Assembly: GCF_013363975.1 (NCBI RefSeq)
Contig: NZ_JABWGN010000009.1
Location: 124,001-188,000 of the forward strand
Direction of reading: 5' to 3'
Length of the DNA stretch: 64,000 nt
DNA from: Nonomuraea montanisoli
GTDB taxonomy: Bacteria > Actinomycetota > Actinomycetes > Streptosporangiales > Streptosporangiaceae
The notes beneath the pieces are model-generated. The model was not told where the DNA came from. It made no database searches and was given only the letters and a program-made list of their open reading frames with translations. Position 1 is the stretch's first letter, and every line of letters begins with the position of its first letter. Position numbers and translations under genes: made by a program. Positions 16,707 to 24,951 of this stretch are shown one piece after another.

Positions 16707-17915
16707 ATGCATGACACGGACGTCGTGGTCACCGGGGTCGGCGTGGTCGCCCCCGTCGGCCTGACCCCCGAGGAGTACTGGGCGGCGCTGCTGAGCGGGC
16801 GCAGCGGCATCCGGCCGCTGCGCCGCTTCGACGCCGCCCGGCTGCCCTCGCCGCTGGCCGGCGAGGTGGACGGCTTCGAGCCCCGCGACCATCTGCCGGC
16901 CCGGATCCTGCCGCAGACCGACCTCATGACGCAGTACGCGCTCTACGCCGCGGACCGGGCCATCGCCGAGTCCGGGTTCGAGCCGGGCTCGCCGCTGGAC
17001 GTGGGCGTGATCACCGCCAGCGCCTCGGGCGGCTTCGACTTCGGCCAGCGGGAGCTGCAGCACCTGTGGCACGACGGGCCCGACCACGTCAGCGCGTTCA
17101 TGTCGTTCGCGTGGTTCTACGCGGTCAACACCGGCCAGATCTCCATCCGGCACGACCTGCGGGGACCGGTCGGGGTCATGGTGACCGAGCAGGCCGGCGG
17201 GCTCGACGCCATCGCGCACGCCCGCCGCAAGGTCGCGCGCGGGGCGCGGATGATGGTGACCGGCGGGATGGACTCCTCGCTGTGCCCGTACGGGCTGGCC
17301 GCCCTGACACGCTGGGGGCGGCTCAGCACGGCCGGCGACCCCGCCGCCGCGTACCTGCCCTTCGACCGCAGGGCCGGCGGGCACGTGCCGGGCGAGGGCG
17401 GCGCCATCCTGACGCTGGAGGAGGGAGAGGCGGCCCGCGCGCGGGGCGCCCGGGTGTACGGGCGGATCGCCGGTTACGGGGCGAGCTTCGACCCGCCGCC
17501 CGGCTCCGGACGGCCGCCGGCGCTGATCCGGGCGGTCGAGGCGGCGCTGGCCGACGCAGGGGTGGCCCCCGCGGACGTGGCCCTGGTGATCGCCGATGCC
17601 GCCGCCGATCCCGGCCTAGACGCGGAGGAGGCGCGGACGCTCGCGGCCGTCTTCGGGCCGCGCGGGGTGCCGGTGACGGCTCCCAAGACGCTGACCGGCC
17701 GGTTGTACTCGGGCGCCGCGCCGCTCGACGTCGTGACTGCGCTGCTGGCGCTGCGCGAGGGCGTGGCCCCGGCGACGGCGAACGTCCGCGACGTGGACCC
17801 GGAACTGCCCGTGGACCTCGTGCTCGGCGACCCGCGGCCCATCACCGGGGACGCGGCGCTGGTGGTGGCGCGCGGGGCGGGCGGCTTCAACAGCGCGATG
17901 GTCGTGCGCCGATGA
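16707..17915 (+). CDS. Chain length factor (KS beta)
   Basis: 402 residues, KS fold with the active-site cysteine replaced by Gln162 in VTEQAGGLDAIA, the hallmark of chain length factors. It pairs with KS-alpha and sets polyketide length; anthracycline factors give a 21-carbon decaketide when primed with propionyl. The exact length cannot be read safely from the sequence alone. The stop overlaps the next gene (ATGA). Confidence 0.96.
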   Translation: MHDTDVVVTGVGVVAPVGLTPEEYWAALLSGRSGIRPLRRFDAARLPSPLAGEVDGFEPRDHLPARILPQTDLMTQYALYAADRAIAESGFEPGSPLDVGVITASASGGFDFGQRELQHLWHDGPDHVSAFMSFAWFYAVNTGQISIRHDLRGPVGVMVTEQAGGLDAIAHARRKVARGARMMVTGGMDSSLCPYGLAALTRWGRLSTAGDPAAAYLPFDRRAGGHVPGEGGAILTLEEGEAARARGARVYGRIAGYGASFDPPPGSGRPPALIRAVEAALADAGVAPADVALVIADAAADPGLDAEEARTLAAVFGPRGVPVTAPKTLTGRLYSGAAPLDVVTALLALREGVAPATANVRDVDPELPVDLVLGDPRPITGDAALVVARGAGGFNSAMVVRR

Positions 17916-18949
17916 CCGGCGGGTCGTACATCGCCGGGTGCGCGGCGTGGCTGCCGCCGGCCGTGCCGACGGAGCGGGCACTGGAGGCGGGCGAGTGCGA
18001 CCCGCCGCTCGCCGCGGCCACCGGCATGCTGGCGGTGGCCGTCGCCGACAAGGAGAGCGGCCCCGAGATGGCCGCCCGGGCGGCCCGGACGGCGCTCGCC
18101 CGCGCCGGCGCCGGCCCGGCGGACATCGACCTGGTCCTGCACGCCGGTCTCTACTTCCAGGGTCACCACCTGTGGGCGCCCGCCTCGTACGTGCAGCGGG
18201 CCGCGGTGGGCAACGCCTGCCCCGCCATGGAGGTCCGGCAGGTCTCCAACGGCGGGATGGCCGCGCTCGAACTGGCCACCGCCTACCTGGACGCCTCCGC
18301 GGCCCGCACGGGCGCGCTGATCACGACGGGCGACCGGATGAACCCGCCCGGGTTCGACCGCTGGCGCAGCGATCCCGGCACCGTCTACGCCGACGGCGGC
18401 ACGGCCCTCGTGCTGTCGCGCGCGACCGGCTTCGCCCGGATCCGCAGCCTCGTGACGGTCTCCGACCCGGAGCTGGAGGGCATGCACCGGGGCGGCGACG
18501 CGTTCGGCGCGCCGTCGCTGGAGGAGCTGCCCACGGTGGACCTCGACCTGCACAAGCGCGCCTACGTGCGCGAGGTGGGGCGGGCGGCGACGGCCGCCAA
18601 GGTGAGCGCCGGGCAGGAGGCCGCGCTGACCGGGGCCCTGGTGGAGGCGGGCGTGGCCCTGGAGGATGTCAAGGGCTTCGCGCTGCCGCACATGGGGCTG
18701 CGCCGGCTCAGGGCCGGCTTCTTCGCCCCGTACGGGATCGACCCGGAGCGCACCACCTGGCCGTGGAGCCGCCACGTCGGCCACCTGGGCGCCGGCGACC
18801 CGATCGCCGGGTTCGACCACCTCGTCACCACCGGCGCGGTCGGGCCGGGAGAGCTGTGCCTGCTCGCCAGCGTGGGCGCGGGCTTCTCGTGGTCCTGCGC
18901 GGTCGTCGAGGTCCTGAGCCGCCCGGCGTGGGCGGCAGTGAGGCGCTGA
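17912..18949 (+). CDS. KAS III-like starter enzyme with Ser in place of Cys (DpsC type)
   Basis: 345 residues with a FabH/KAS III fold. The nucleophile position is Ser112 in VRQVSNGGMAALE, not Cys. DpsC of the daunorubicin PKS has the same Cys-to-Ser change and selects propionyl-CoA as starter. The usual His/Asn regions appear as ALPHMGLRRL and RHVGHLGAGDPI. Its location directly after the chain length factor and before an acyltransferase repeats the dpsABCD order. A non-acetate starter, probably propionate, is inferred. Its C-terminus ends inside a 22-bp duplication. Confidence 0.9.
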   Translation: MTGGSYIAGCAAWLPPAVPTERALEAGECDPPLAAATGMLAVAVADKESGPEMAARAARTALARAGAGPADIDLVLHAGLYFQGHHLWAPASYVQRAAVGNACPAMEVRQVSNGGMAALELATAYLDASAARTGALITTGDRMNPPGFDRWRSDPGTVYADGGTALVLSRATGFARIRSLVTVSDPELEGMHRGGDAFGAPSLEELPTVDLDLHKRAYVREVGRAATAAKVSAGQEAALTGALVEAGVALEDVKGFALPHMGLRRLRAGFFAPYGIDPERTTWPWSRHVGHLGAGDPIAGFDHLVTTGAVGPGELCLLASVGAGFSWSCAVVEVLSRPAWAAVRR

Positions 18950-18967
18950 GCCGCCCGGCGTGGGCGG
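18914..18967. repeat. 22-bp direct repeat at the KSIII/acyltransferase junction
   Basis: CTGAGCCGCCCGGCGTGGGC plus GG occurs at 18914 and 18946, period 32. The stop codon of the KSIII gene lies in the second copy, so the duplication adds or moves the last few codons. Confidence 0.8.
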
Positions 18968-18983
18968 GGGAGAGGGGCGAGAC

Positions 18984-20051
18984 GTGACCGTCACCATGGT
19001 GATGTTCCCGGGCCAGGGGTCGCAGCACCCGCGGATGGCGTGGGGCCTGTACGGTGGCGAGCCGCGCTTCACCGCCGCCCTCGACGAGGTGCTGGAGGCC
19101 TTCGACGACGGCGACGCGATGCGCCGCGACTGGCTCAGCGACGACCCGCGGGTCCCGCTCGACCACGTCACCCGCTCGCAGCCGCTGCTGTTCGCGCTGA
19201 ACTACGCGCTCGGCCGCACGCTGATGGAGTACGGGGTGCGGCCGTGGGTCATGCTCGGCCACAGCATCGGCGAGATGGCCGCCTCGGTGCTGGGCGGCGT
19301 GTTCACCCTGCGCGACGGCGCGCGCCTGGTGCAGGAGCGGATCCGGCTGCTGGCCGAGGCGCCTCCGGGCGGCATGCTCGCGGTCTCGGCCTCGGCCGCC
19401 GACCTGGAGCAGGTGCTGACCGGCGACGTCGTGGTCGCCGCGGTCAACGCGCCCCGTCAGACGATCCTGGCCGGGCCGTCCGGCCCGCTCGCCGAGGTGG
19501 AGGAGCGGCTGCGGCGCGACGGGTTCGTCTGCGCCCCGGTGCCGGCGATGACCGCCTTCCACAGCCCCATGCTGGCGGGCGTGGCCTCCGCGGCCATCGA
19601 CGGCTTCGCCACCACGCCCGTGCGCGCGCCGCGCATCCCGCTGCGCTCCTGCTACACGGCCGCGCCGCTGACCGGGGAGACGGCCGCCGACCCGGACTAC
19701 TGGGCCGGTCATCCGGTGCGGCCGGTGCTGTTCTGGCCGGCGCTGGACGCGGTCCTGTCTGCCCGCGACGACGTCGTGTGCGTCGAGGCCGGGCCGGGGC
19801 AGGGGCTGAGCACCATCGCCCGGCGGCACCGCGCGGTGCGCGCCGGGCGGGGCGAGGTGGTGGCGCTGCTGCCCGCGCGGGCCGGCGGCCCCGAGGCGGA
19901 CCGCGCCGCCTTCGACGCGGCCCTGGAACGACTGTCCGCCCTGTCCGCTCTGCCCGTGACCGGCCCGGCGTCGACCGGCCCGGCGTCGACCGGCCCGGCG
20001 TCGGCCGGGCCGGTCTCGGGCGGATCTATCCTCGGGCGACGCGCGCGGTGA
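18984..20051 (+). CDS. Acyltransferase (DpsD type)
   Basis: 355 residues. The N-terminal motif is FPGQGSQ, the nucleophile is Ser94 in GHSIGE, and the second catalytic residue is His192 in MTAFHSPM. TAFH resembles the HAFH motif of malonyl-selective enzymes more than YASH. With the Ser-type KSIII it forms the DpsC/DpsD starter pair. The GTG start has GAGAGGGG upstream. The C-terminus is a Gly/Pro/Ala repeat tail (GPAST units) and overlaps the convergent methyltransferase by 26 nt. Confidence 0.92.
   Translation: MTVTMVMFPGQGSQHPRMAWGLYGGEPRFTAALDEVLEAFDDGDAMRRDWLSDDPRVPLDHVTRSQPLLFALNYALGRTLMEYGVRPWVMLGHSIGEMAASVLGGVFTLRDGARLVQERIRLLAEAPPGGMLAVSASAADLEQVLTGDVVVAAVNAPRQTILAGPSGPLAEVEERLRRDGFVCAPVPAMTAFHSPMLAGVASAAIDGFATTPVRAPRIPLRSCYTAAPLTGETAADPDYWAGHPVRPVLFWPALDAVLSARDDVVCVEAGPGQGLSTIARRHRAVRAGRGEVVALLPARAGGPEADRAAFDAALERLSALSALPVTGPASTGPASTGPASAGPVSGGSILGRRAR
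19961..20005. repeat. 15-bp repeat in the acyltransferase tail
   Basis: Three copies of CGGCCCGGCGTCGAC encode the GPAST/GPASA tail beyond the catalytic domain. Confidence 0.85.
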
Positions 20052-20889
20052 CGAAGCGGACCGGGACCTCGATGACCACCGGCCCGCTCCCGCCCCGAAG
20101 CCGGTCGAGCCCCTCGGTCAGCCGCTCGCGCAGGTCCTCGCGCTGCGGCGCGGGCAGGTTCTGCCACAGCAGCCGCATCCCCTGGGTGTGCGACCACTCC
20201 ACCCACCGCTCGGGGGACTCGGCGGTCATCCGGACCGGCTCGTCCAGCACCCGCACCTCGCGGTAGCCGGCCCGCTCCAGCGTCGCCGCCAGGTCCCCGG
20301 CGTCCTCCAGCCAGCTGTTGAAACGCCGCACCAGCGCCTCCGGCTGCCATTCCGGAGGCAGGTGCTCCAACAGCGAGGAAGGAATGAGCGGGGTGAACTC
20401 AGGCGGCAGGAACGGAAAAGTCCCGGCCCGGAAAACCGGACTCGTAAATGCGATCCGCCCGCCGTCGGCGAGCAATTCCGTATACCGGGAAAGCGCCCCC
20501 GGCGCGTCGGGCAGAAAAATGATGCTGTAACCGCCGAGCAGCACGTCGAAAGCGCCCGCGGGAAGTTCCGGATTTTCCGCGTCCATCACCCGCGCCTCGA
20601 CCTGGGAAAGGCCGCGGGCGGCGATCTCCTTGCCGACCTCCTCCACCATGGCCGGGGCCAGGTCGATGCCCAGCGCGTGCCCGCGCGGCCCCACCAGCTC
20701 CGCCGCGGGGAAGAGGCTGGCGCCCCGGCCACAACCGACGTCCAACACCCTCTCACCTGCGACGGGAGCAGCCAGCTCCACGAGCCGGCGGCCCATCGGG
20801 GTGAAGAACTCCACCCCCGTCCGGTCGTAGCGCGCGGCGGAGTCGTCGAAGACCCCCGCGACCTGTCGCTTGTACGCCGAGCTGTCCAC
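20026..20889 (-). CDS. Aklanonic acid methyltransferase-like SAM enzyme (DnrC/AknG type)
   Basis: 287 residues. The SAM motif is VLDVGCGRGASLFPAAE. An N-terminal YDRTGVEFFTPMGRRLVELA block fits the DauC/AknG group, which methylates the carboxyl of aklanonic acid before fourth-ring closure. GGGAGGG four nt before GTG at 20889 decides the start; longer in-frame starts would run through the SARP heptads. It is divergent from the SnoaL cyclase, as dnrC and dnrD are. Confidence 0.85.
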   Translation of the reverse strand: MDSSAYKRQVAGVFDDSAARYDRTGVEFFTPMGRRLVELAAPVAGERVLDVGCGRGASLFPAAELVGPRGHALGIDLAPAMVEEVGKEIAARGLSQVEARVMDAENPELPAGAFDVLLGGYSIIFLPDAPGALSRYTELLADGGRIAFTSPVFRAGTFPFLPPEFTPLIPSSLLEHLPPEWQPEALVRRFNSWLEDAGDLAATLERAGYREVRVLDEPVRMTAESPERWVEWSHTQGMRLLWQNLPAPQREDLRERLTEGLDRLRGGSGPVVIEVPVRFVTARVARG

Positions 20890-20919
20890 AAGCCCTCCCT
20901 TCTGCGCAATCACCAGTAT

Positions 20920-20948
20920 TCGAGCGCCTCTGGAGAACCGGTCGAGAA
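20920..20948 (+). promoter_or_regulatory. SARP-type 11-bp heptad triplet (methyltransferase/SnoaL divergent promoter)
   Basis: TCGAGCG, TGGAGAA and TCGAGAA start at 20920, 20931 and 20942, exactly 11 bp apart. This is the clearest SARP array in the window. It lies in the position equivalent to the dnrC-dnrD intergenic region bound by DnrI. Confidence 0.7.
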
Positions 20949-21035
20949 CGGGTGCACAGCCGCCTTTCCCGCTTGTCCCGCGCGCGTACCGGAGCGAACA
21001 ATCGACGCGGAGACACACCCATTCAGGGAGCGCCG

Positions 21036-21473
21036 ATGAGCAAGCAGATCGAAATCGTCCGCCGCATGGTGGCGGCGTACAACAGCGGCGAAACCGGAGA
21101 CGTCGAGGAGTTCATTCATCCGGAATATCTCAACCCCGGCGCGCTGGAGCACAATCCCGACGGGCGCGGCCCCGAGGCGTTCGCGGGCGCGGTCAAGTGG
21201 CTGAAGTACGCCTTCTCCGAGGACGCCTGCCTGGAGGAGATCGGCTACGAGGAGAACGGCGAGTGGGTGCGCGCCCACCTCGTGCTCTACGGCCGCCACG
21301 TCGGCAACCTGGTCGGGATGCCGCCCACCGGCCGCAGGTTCGCCGGTGAGCAGATCCACCTGATCCGGATCGTGGACGGCAAGATCCGCGACCACCGCGA
21401 CTGGCCCGACTACCTCGGCACCTACCGGCAGCTCGACATGCCGTGGCCCGCCGACGGCGGGTGGCGTCCCTGA
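21036..21473 (+). CDS. SnoaL-type polyketide cyclase (aklanonic acid methyl ester cyclase)
   Basis: 145 residues with the SnoaL fold. It begins MSKQIEIVRRMVAAYNSGETGDVEEFIHPEY and ends with the active-site strand IHLIRIVDGKIRDHRDWPD, where SnoaL and AknH keep the catalytic Asp. The enzyme closes the fourth ring by intramolecular aldol condensation. CAGGGAG precedes ATG. Its stop overlaps the O-methyltransferase start (TGATG). It is the first gene of a six-gene tailoring operon. Confidence 0.92.
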   Translation: MSKQIEIVRRMVAAYNSGETGDVEEFIHPEYLNPGALEHNPDGRGPEAFAGAVKWLKYAFSEDACLEEIGYEENGEWVRAHLVLYGRHVGNLVGMPPTGRRFAGEQIHLIRIVDGKIRDHRDWPDYLGTYRQLDMPWPADGGWRP

Positions 21474-22522
21474 TGGCCGAGTCGCGCGACGACGACCCGC
21501 TGTGGGGCCTGATCCGGCTCGGCAGCCTGCACACCCCGATGGCGGTGCGCGTGGCGGCCACCCTCCGCCTGGTCGACCACATCAAGGACGGCGCCACCGG
21601 CCTCCGCGAGCTGGCCGAGCGTACCGGGACGGACCCGGACGCGCTGGCCCGGCTGATCCGCCACCTCGTCGCGGTCGGCGTGCTGGCCGAGCCGGAGCCC
21701 GGCCGCCTGGCCCCGACCGCGATGGGTGAGGTGCTCGCCGACGACCACCCCGCCGCCCAGCGCGCCTGGCACGACCTCGGCGAGATCGTGGCCCGCGCCG
21801 ACGTCGGCTTCACCCGGCTGCTGGACGCCGTCCGCACCGGCCGGCCCACGTACGCCGACGTCTACGGCCGGCCCTTCTACGACGACCTGGCCGCCGAGCC
21901 GCGCCTGCGCGAGTCGTTCGAGTCGCTGATGGCCTGCGACCAGCACGTGGCCTACGACGCGCCCACCGCCGCCTACGACTGGAGCGGCGTGCGCCACGTG
22001 TGCGACGTCGGCGGCGGCACGGGCGGCTTCGTCGCGGCCGTCGCGCGGGCCGCGCCGCACGTGACCGCCACGATCCTGGAGCTGCCGGGCACCGCGCAGG
22101 TCGCCCGCGACCACCTGGCCGCCGAGGGCCTCGCCGACCGCTGCGACGTGATCGAGGGCGACTTCTTCGCGCCGCTGCCGTGCAAGGCCGACGTCATGCT
22201 GCTGTCGTTCGTGCTGCTCAACTGGCCGGACGAGGACGCCGCGCGGATCCTCGCCCGCTGCGCCGACTCCCTCGAACCCGGCGGCCGGATCCTCGTCTAC
22301 GAGCGCGACGACCTGGCCGAGAACGCCGGCAACGAACGCTTCACCGAGCTGGACCTGCGCATGCTGGTCTTCCTCGGCGGGCGGCTGCGCACCCGCGACG
22401 CGTGGGCGGGACTGGCCGCCCGCGCCGGGCTGGCCGTGGAGTCGGTGCGCCGCCTGCCCAACCCGACGATCCCCTTCGACCTGTCCCTGATCGTGCTCGC
22501 CCCGGCCGAGGAGGTCTCGTGA
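21473..22522 (+). CDS. DnrK/RdmB-family SAM-dependent tailoring enzyme
   Basis: 349 residues. An N-terminal winged-helix dimerisation domain (LHTPMAVRVAATLRLVDHI) precedes the SAM motif CDVGGGTGGFVAAVA and EGDFFAPLPCKADVMLL. In this family DnrK is a 4-O-methyltransferase and RdmB a 10-hydroxylase; both can act with the methylesterase in 10-decarboxylation. Which reaction applies cannot be decided here. It sits between the cyclase and the methylesterase, like its homologues in other anthracycline clusters. Confidence 0.9.
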   Translation: MAESRDDDPLWGLIRLGSLHTPMAVRVAATLRLVDHIKDGATGLRELAERTGTDPDALARLIRHLVAVGVLAEPEPGRLAPTAMGEVLADDHPAAQRAWHDLGEIVARADVGFTRLLDAVRTGRPTYADVYGRPFYDDLAAEPRLRESFESLMACDQHVAYDAPTAAYDWSGVRHVCDVGGGTGGFVAAVARAAPHVTATILELPGTAQVARDHLAAEGLADRCDVIEGDFFAPLPCKADVMLLSFVLLNWPDEDAARILARCADSLEPGGRILVYERDDLAENAGNERFTELDLRMLVFLGGRLRTRDAWAGLAARAGLAVESVRRLPNPTIPFDLSLIVLAPAEEVS

Positions 22523-23436
22523 CGACCCGTGTCATCGCCAACGGCGAGGTGTCCCTGTGGAGCGAGGACTTCGGCGACCCCGCCGCCCCGCCGCTGCTGC
22601 TGGTCGCCGGCGGCAACCTGTCGGCCAAGTCGTGGCCCGACGCGTTGGTGGCGCTGCTCGCCGAGAAGGGCCACCACGTCATCCGCTACGACCACCGCGA
22701 CACCGGCCGCTCGACCGCGATCGACTTCGCGACCTTCCAGGCGCGGCCGTACGGCTTCGACGAGCTGGTCTCCGACGCGCTGGCCGTGCTCGACGGCTGG
22801 GAGGTCCCCGCCGCGCACGTCGTCGGCATGTCGCTCGGCCACACCATCGGCCAGCTCCTCGCCATCGACCACCCCGACCGGCTGCTGAGCCTCACCCTCA
22901 TGCTCGGCGGGGCGCTCGACGTCGACTTCGACGCCAACATCGAACGCGTCATGAGCGACGCGCCCTCCGCCGACGGGCTGCCGCTGCCCACCCGGCGCTT
23001 CCTGGACGTCATCACCCTGATGTCGCAGCCGGTCGACGGGCCGGAGGCCGAGCTGGAGCGGCGGGTGGAGAAGTGGCGGCTGCTCAACGGCGAGGACCTG
23101 CCGTTCGACGCCGACGAGTTCCGCCGCGGCGAGCTGCGCGCCGTCGCGCACGCGGGCTCCTTCCAGGAGCCGATCAACCACCACATGATCCCGCAGCCGC
23201 CGGTCTCGCGGGGCGCGGAGCTGGCCGGGGTGCGCGTGCCCACGCTGGCGATCCAGGCGATGCGCGACCCCGCCGCGCCGCCGCCGCACGCCCGGCACGT
23301 CGCCGACCTCATCCCCGGGGCGCGGGTCGTGGAGCTCGCCGAGATGGGGCACGCGCTCGCCTCGGCCGTCCACGAACCGCTGGCCGCCGCCATCAGCTCG
23401 CACACTCTCAGCACGCCCCACCGCGTCACCACCTGA
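22519..23436 (+). CDS. Anthracycline 15-methylesterase (RdmC/DnrP type)
   Basis: 305 residues, alpha/beta hydrolase. It begins with VSLWSEDFGDPAAPPLLLVAGGNLS, then YDHRDTGRST and the nucleophile in VGMSLGHT, LGGALDVDFDANIERVM, and the His in ELAEMGHALASAVH. These segments match aclacinomycin methylesterase RdmC very closely. It removes the methyl ester at C-10, after which the carboxyl can be lost. The GTG start overlaps the stop of the preceding gene. Confidence 0.93.
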   Translation: MTTRVIANGEVSLWSEDFGDPAAPPLLLVAGGNLSAKSWPDALVALLAEKGHHVIRYDHRDTGRSTAIDFATFQARPYGFDELVSDALAVLDGWEVPAAHVVGMSLGHTIGQLLAIDHPDRLLSLTLMLGGALDVDFDANIERVMSDAPSADGLPLPTRRFLDVITLMSQPVDGPEAELERRVEKWRLLNGEDLPFDADEFRRGELRAVAHAGSFQEPINHHMIPQPPVSRGAELAGVRVPTLAIQAMRDPAAPPPHARHVADLIPGARVVELAEMGHALASAVHEPLAAAISSHTLSTPHRVTT

Positions 23437-23447
23437 GGAGCACCACG

Positions 23448-24905
23448 ATGCCGACCACGCCGCAGACCCTGCCGCCCACAGTGCCGACCGCAGTGACCCC
23501 CAGCGAGCTCGGCCGTCACCTGCTCACGATCCGCGGCTTCCACTTCGTCCTGGGCGCGCTCGGCGACCCGTACGCCCGCCTGCTGCGGGGCGAGGGCGAC
23601 GACACCGCGGCGCTCGGCGACGAGATCAGGCGCGCGGGCCCCCTCTTCCGCAGCCACCTCGGCACATGCGTCACGGCCAGCGGGGAGGCGGCCGCCGCGC
23701 TGCTGCGCGACCCGCGCCTCGACACCGGCCACCCGGGCGGTGACCGGGCGCACCTGGGCGAGAACCTGTGGGAGACCTGGCGCACCTGCCACGTCACGCC
23801 CATGGACGACGCCCTGCTGACGCTGCCGCTGGCCGACTACCGGCGGCTCGACCGGGTCAACCGGCCCGTGCTCGGCCCGGTGACGGCCGGGGCGTGGCGG
23901 GCGGACGTCCGGCACGCGGCCGGGCGCGTCGCCGACCGTGCCGGAGAGGCGTTCGACCTGGCCGCCGACCTGGTCAGACCGGCGGTGGCCGCGTCCCTGT
24001 CCCGCGTCCTCGGCCTGTCCGGCCCCGGCGGCCCGGACGCGGGCGGCTCGGGCCCACGTGGTTCCGGCCCCTTGAACGGAGCCGCGAGCGGCCTGAGGAG
24101 GGAGGGCCTGAGGAGGGAGGGAACGCGCGCGGGTGAGGGCGGCTCGCTCGCAGAGGAGCCGGGAGCCGGTGACCCGGGCCCCGCGGAGCGGGAGCTGGCG
24201 GAGCTGCTGCCGCGGCTGGGCGTCGCCCTGGACGCCGTGCTGTGCCCGCCGCGGCTGCCCGTCGCCCGCGACCTGGAGGAGGCCGTGGCCCGCGCCCGCG
24301 TCCTCGTCCACGACCTCGTGACGGCCCGCGCGGCCGAGCCCGGGGACGACGCGGTCAGCGCCATGCTGGCCACCGGCCTCGGCGAGGCGGACGTGGCGGC
24401 GGCCTGCCTGCTCCACCTGGTGGCCGGGGCCGAGATCGCGGCCGCCACCGCCGCCGACGCGATCGTGGCGCTGCTCGACCACCCCGGCCAGTGGGCGGCC
24501 GTGTGCCGCTCGCCCGAGCTGGCCGCGGACGCCGTCGAGGAGACCCTGCGCTGGTCGCCGCCGGTGCGGCTGGTCAGCAGGACCGCCCAGGAGCCGCTGG
24601 CCGCGCACGGCCAGGAGATCGACGCCGACGCCCACGTCGTGATCGTCGTGGACGCCGCCAACCGCGACCTGGCCGGCGTCGCCGACCCGGACCGCTTCGA
24701 CCTCGCCCACGCGGGCGCCCCGAGCCTCTCCCTGACCGGAGGCGGGCCCGAGGAGCTCGTCGCCCCGCTCGCCCGCGTGGTCGCCACCGAGATCGTCCGC
24801 GCCGCCGCCAGCCGGTGGCCGGGCCTGCGCGCGGACGGAGCCGTCGTGCGCCGCATGCGCTCGCCCGTCGTGCGGGCCGTGGTCAGGCTTCCCCTGTGCC
24901 GTTAG
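23448..24905 (+). CDS. Heme-less P450-like glycosyltransferase activator (AknT/DnrQ type)
   Basis: 485 residues. The P450 fold is recognisable (ExxR-like VEETLRWSPPVRLVSRTAQEP), but the heme loop is gone: the expected FGxGxHxCxG region reads LTGGGPEELVAPLARV with no cysteine. This is the AknT/DnrQ/DesVIII class that activates a partner glycosyltransferase. The partner follows 46 bp downstream. An unusual Gly/Pro/Arg-rich insert of about 60 residues near 190-250 contains a duplicated LRREG encoded by 15-bp repeats. GAGGAG precedes ATG. Confidence 0.88.
   Translation: MPTTPQTLPPTVPTAVTPSELGRHLLTIRGFHFVLGALGDPYARLLRGEGDDTAALGDEIRRAGPLFRSHLGTCVTASGEAAAALLRDPRLDTGHPGGDRAHLGENLWETWRTCHVTPMDDALLTLPLADYRRLDRVNRPVLGPVTAGAWRADVRHAAGRVADRAGEAFDLAADLVRPAVAASLSRVLGLSGPGGPDAGGSGPRGSGPLNGAASGLRREGLRREGTRAGEGGSLAEEPGAGDPGPAERELAELLPRLGVALDAVLCPPRLPVARDLEEAVARARVLVHDLVTARAAEPGDDAVSAMLATGLGEADVAAACLLHLVAGAEIAAATAADAIVALLDHPGQWAAVCRSPELAADAVEETLRWSPPVRLVSRTAQEPLAAHGQEIDADAHVVIVVDAANRDLAGVADPDRFDLAHAGAPSLSLTGGGPEELVAPLARVVATEIVRAAASRWPGLRADGAVVRRMRSPVVRAVVRLPLCR
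24091..24120. repeat. 15-bp duplication in the activator insert
   Basis: Two perfect copies of GCCTGAGGAGGGAGG encode LRREG-LRREG inside the low-complexity insert of the P450-like protein. Confidence 0.8.
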
Positions 24906-24951
24906 GAGACCCGGGTCCTTCGCGGGACCTGGGGCGTGAGGAGATTCGACG

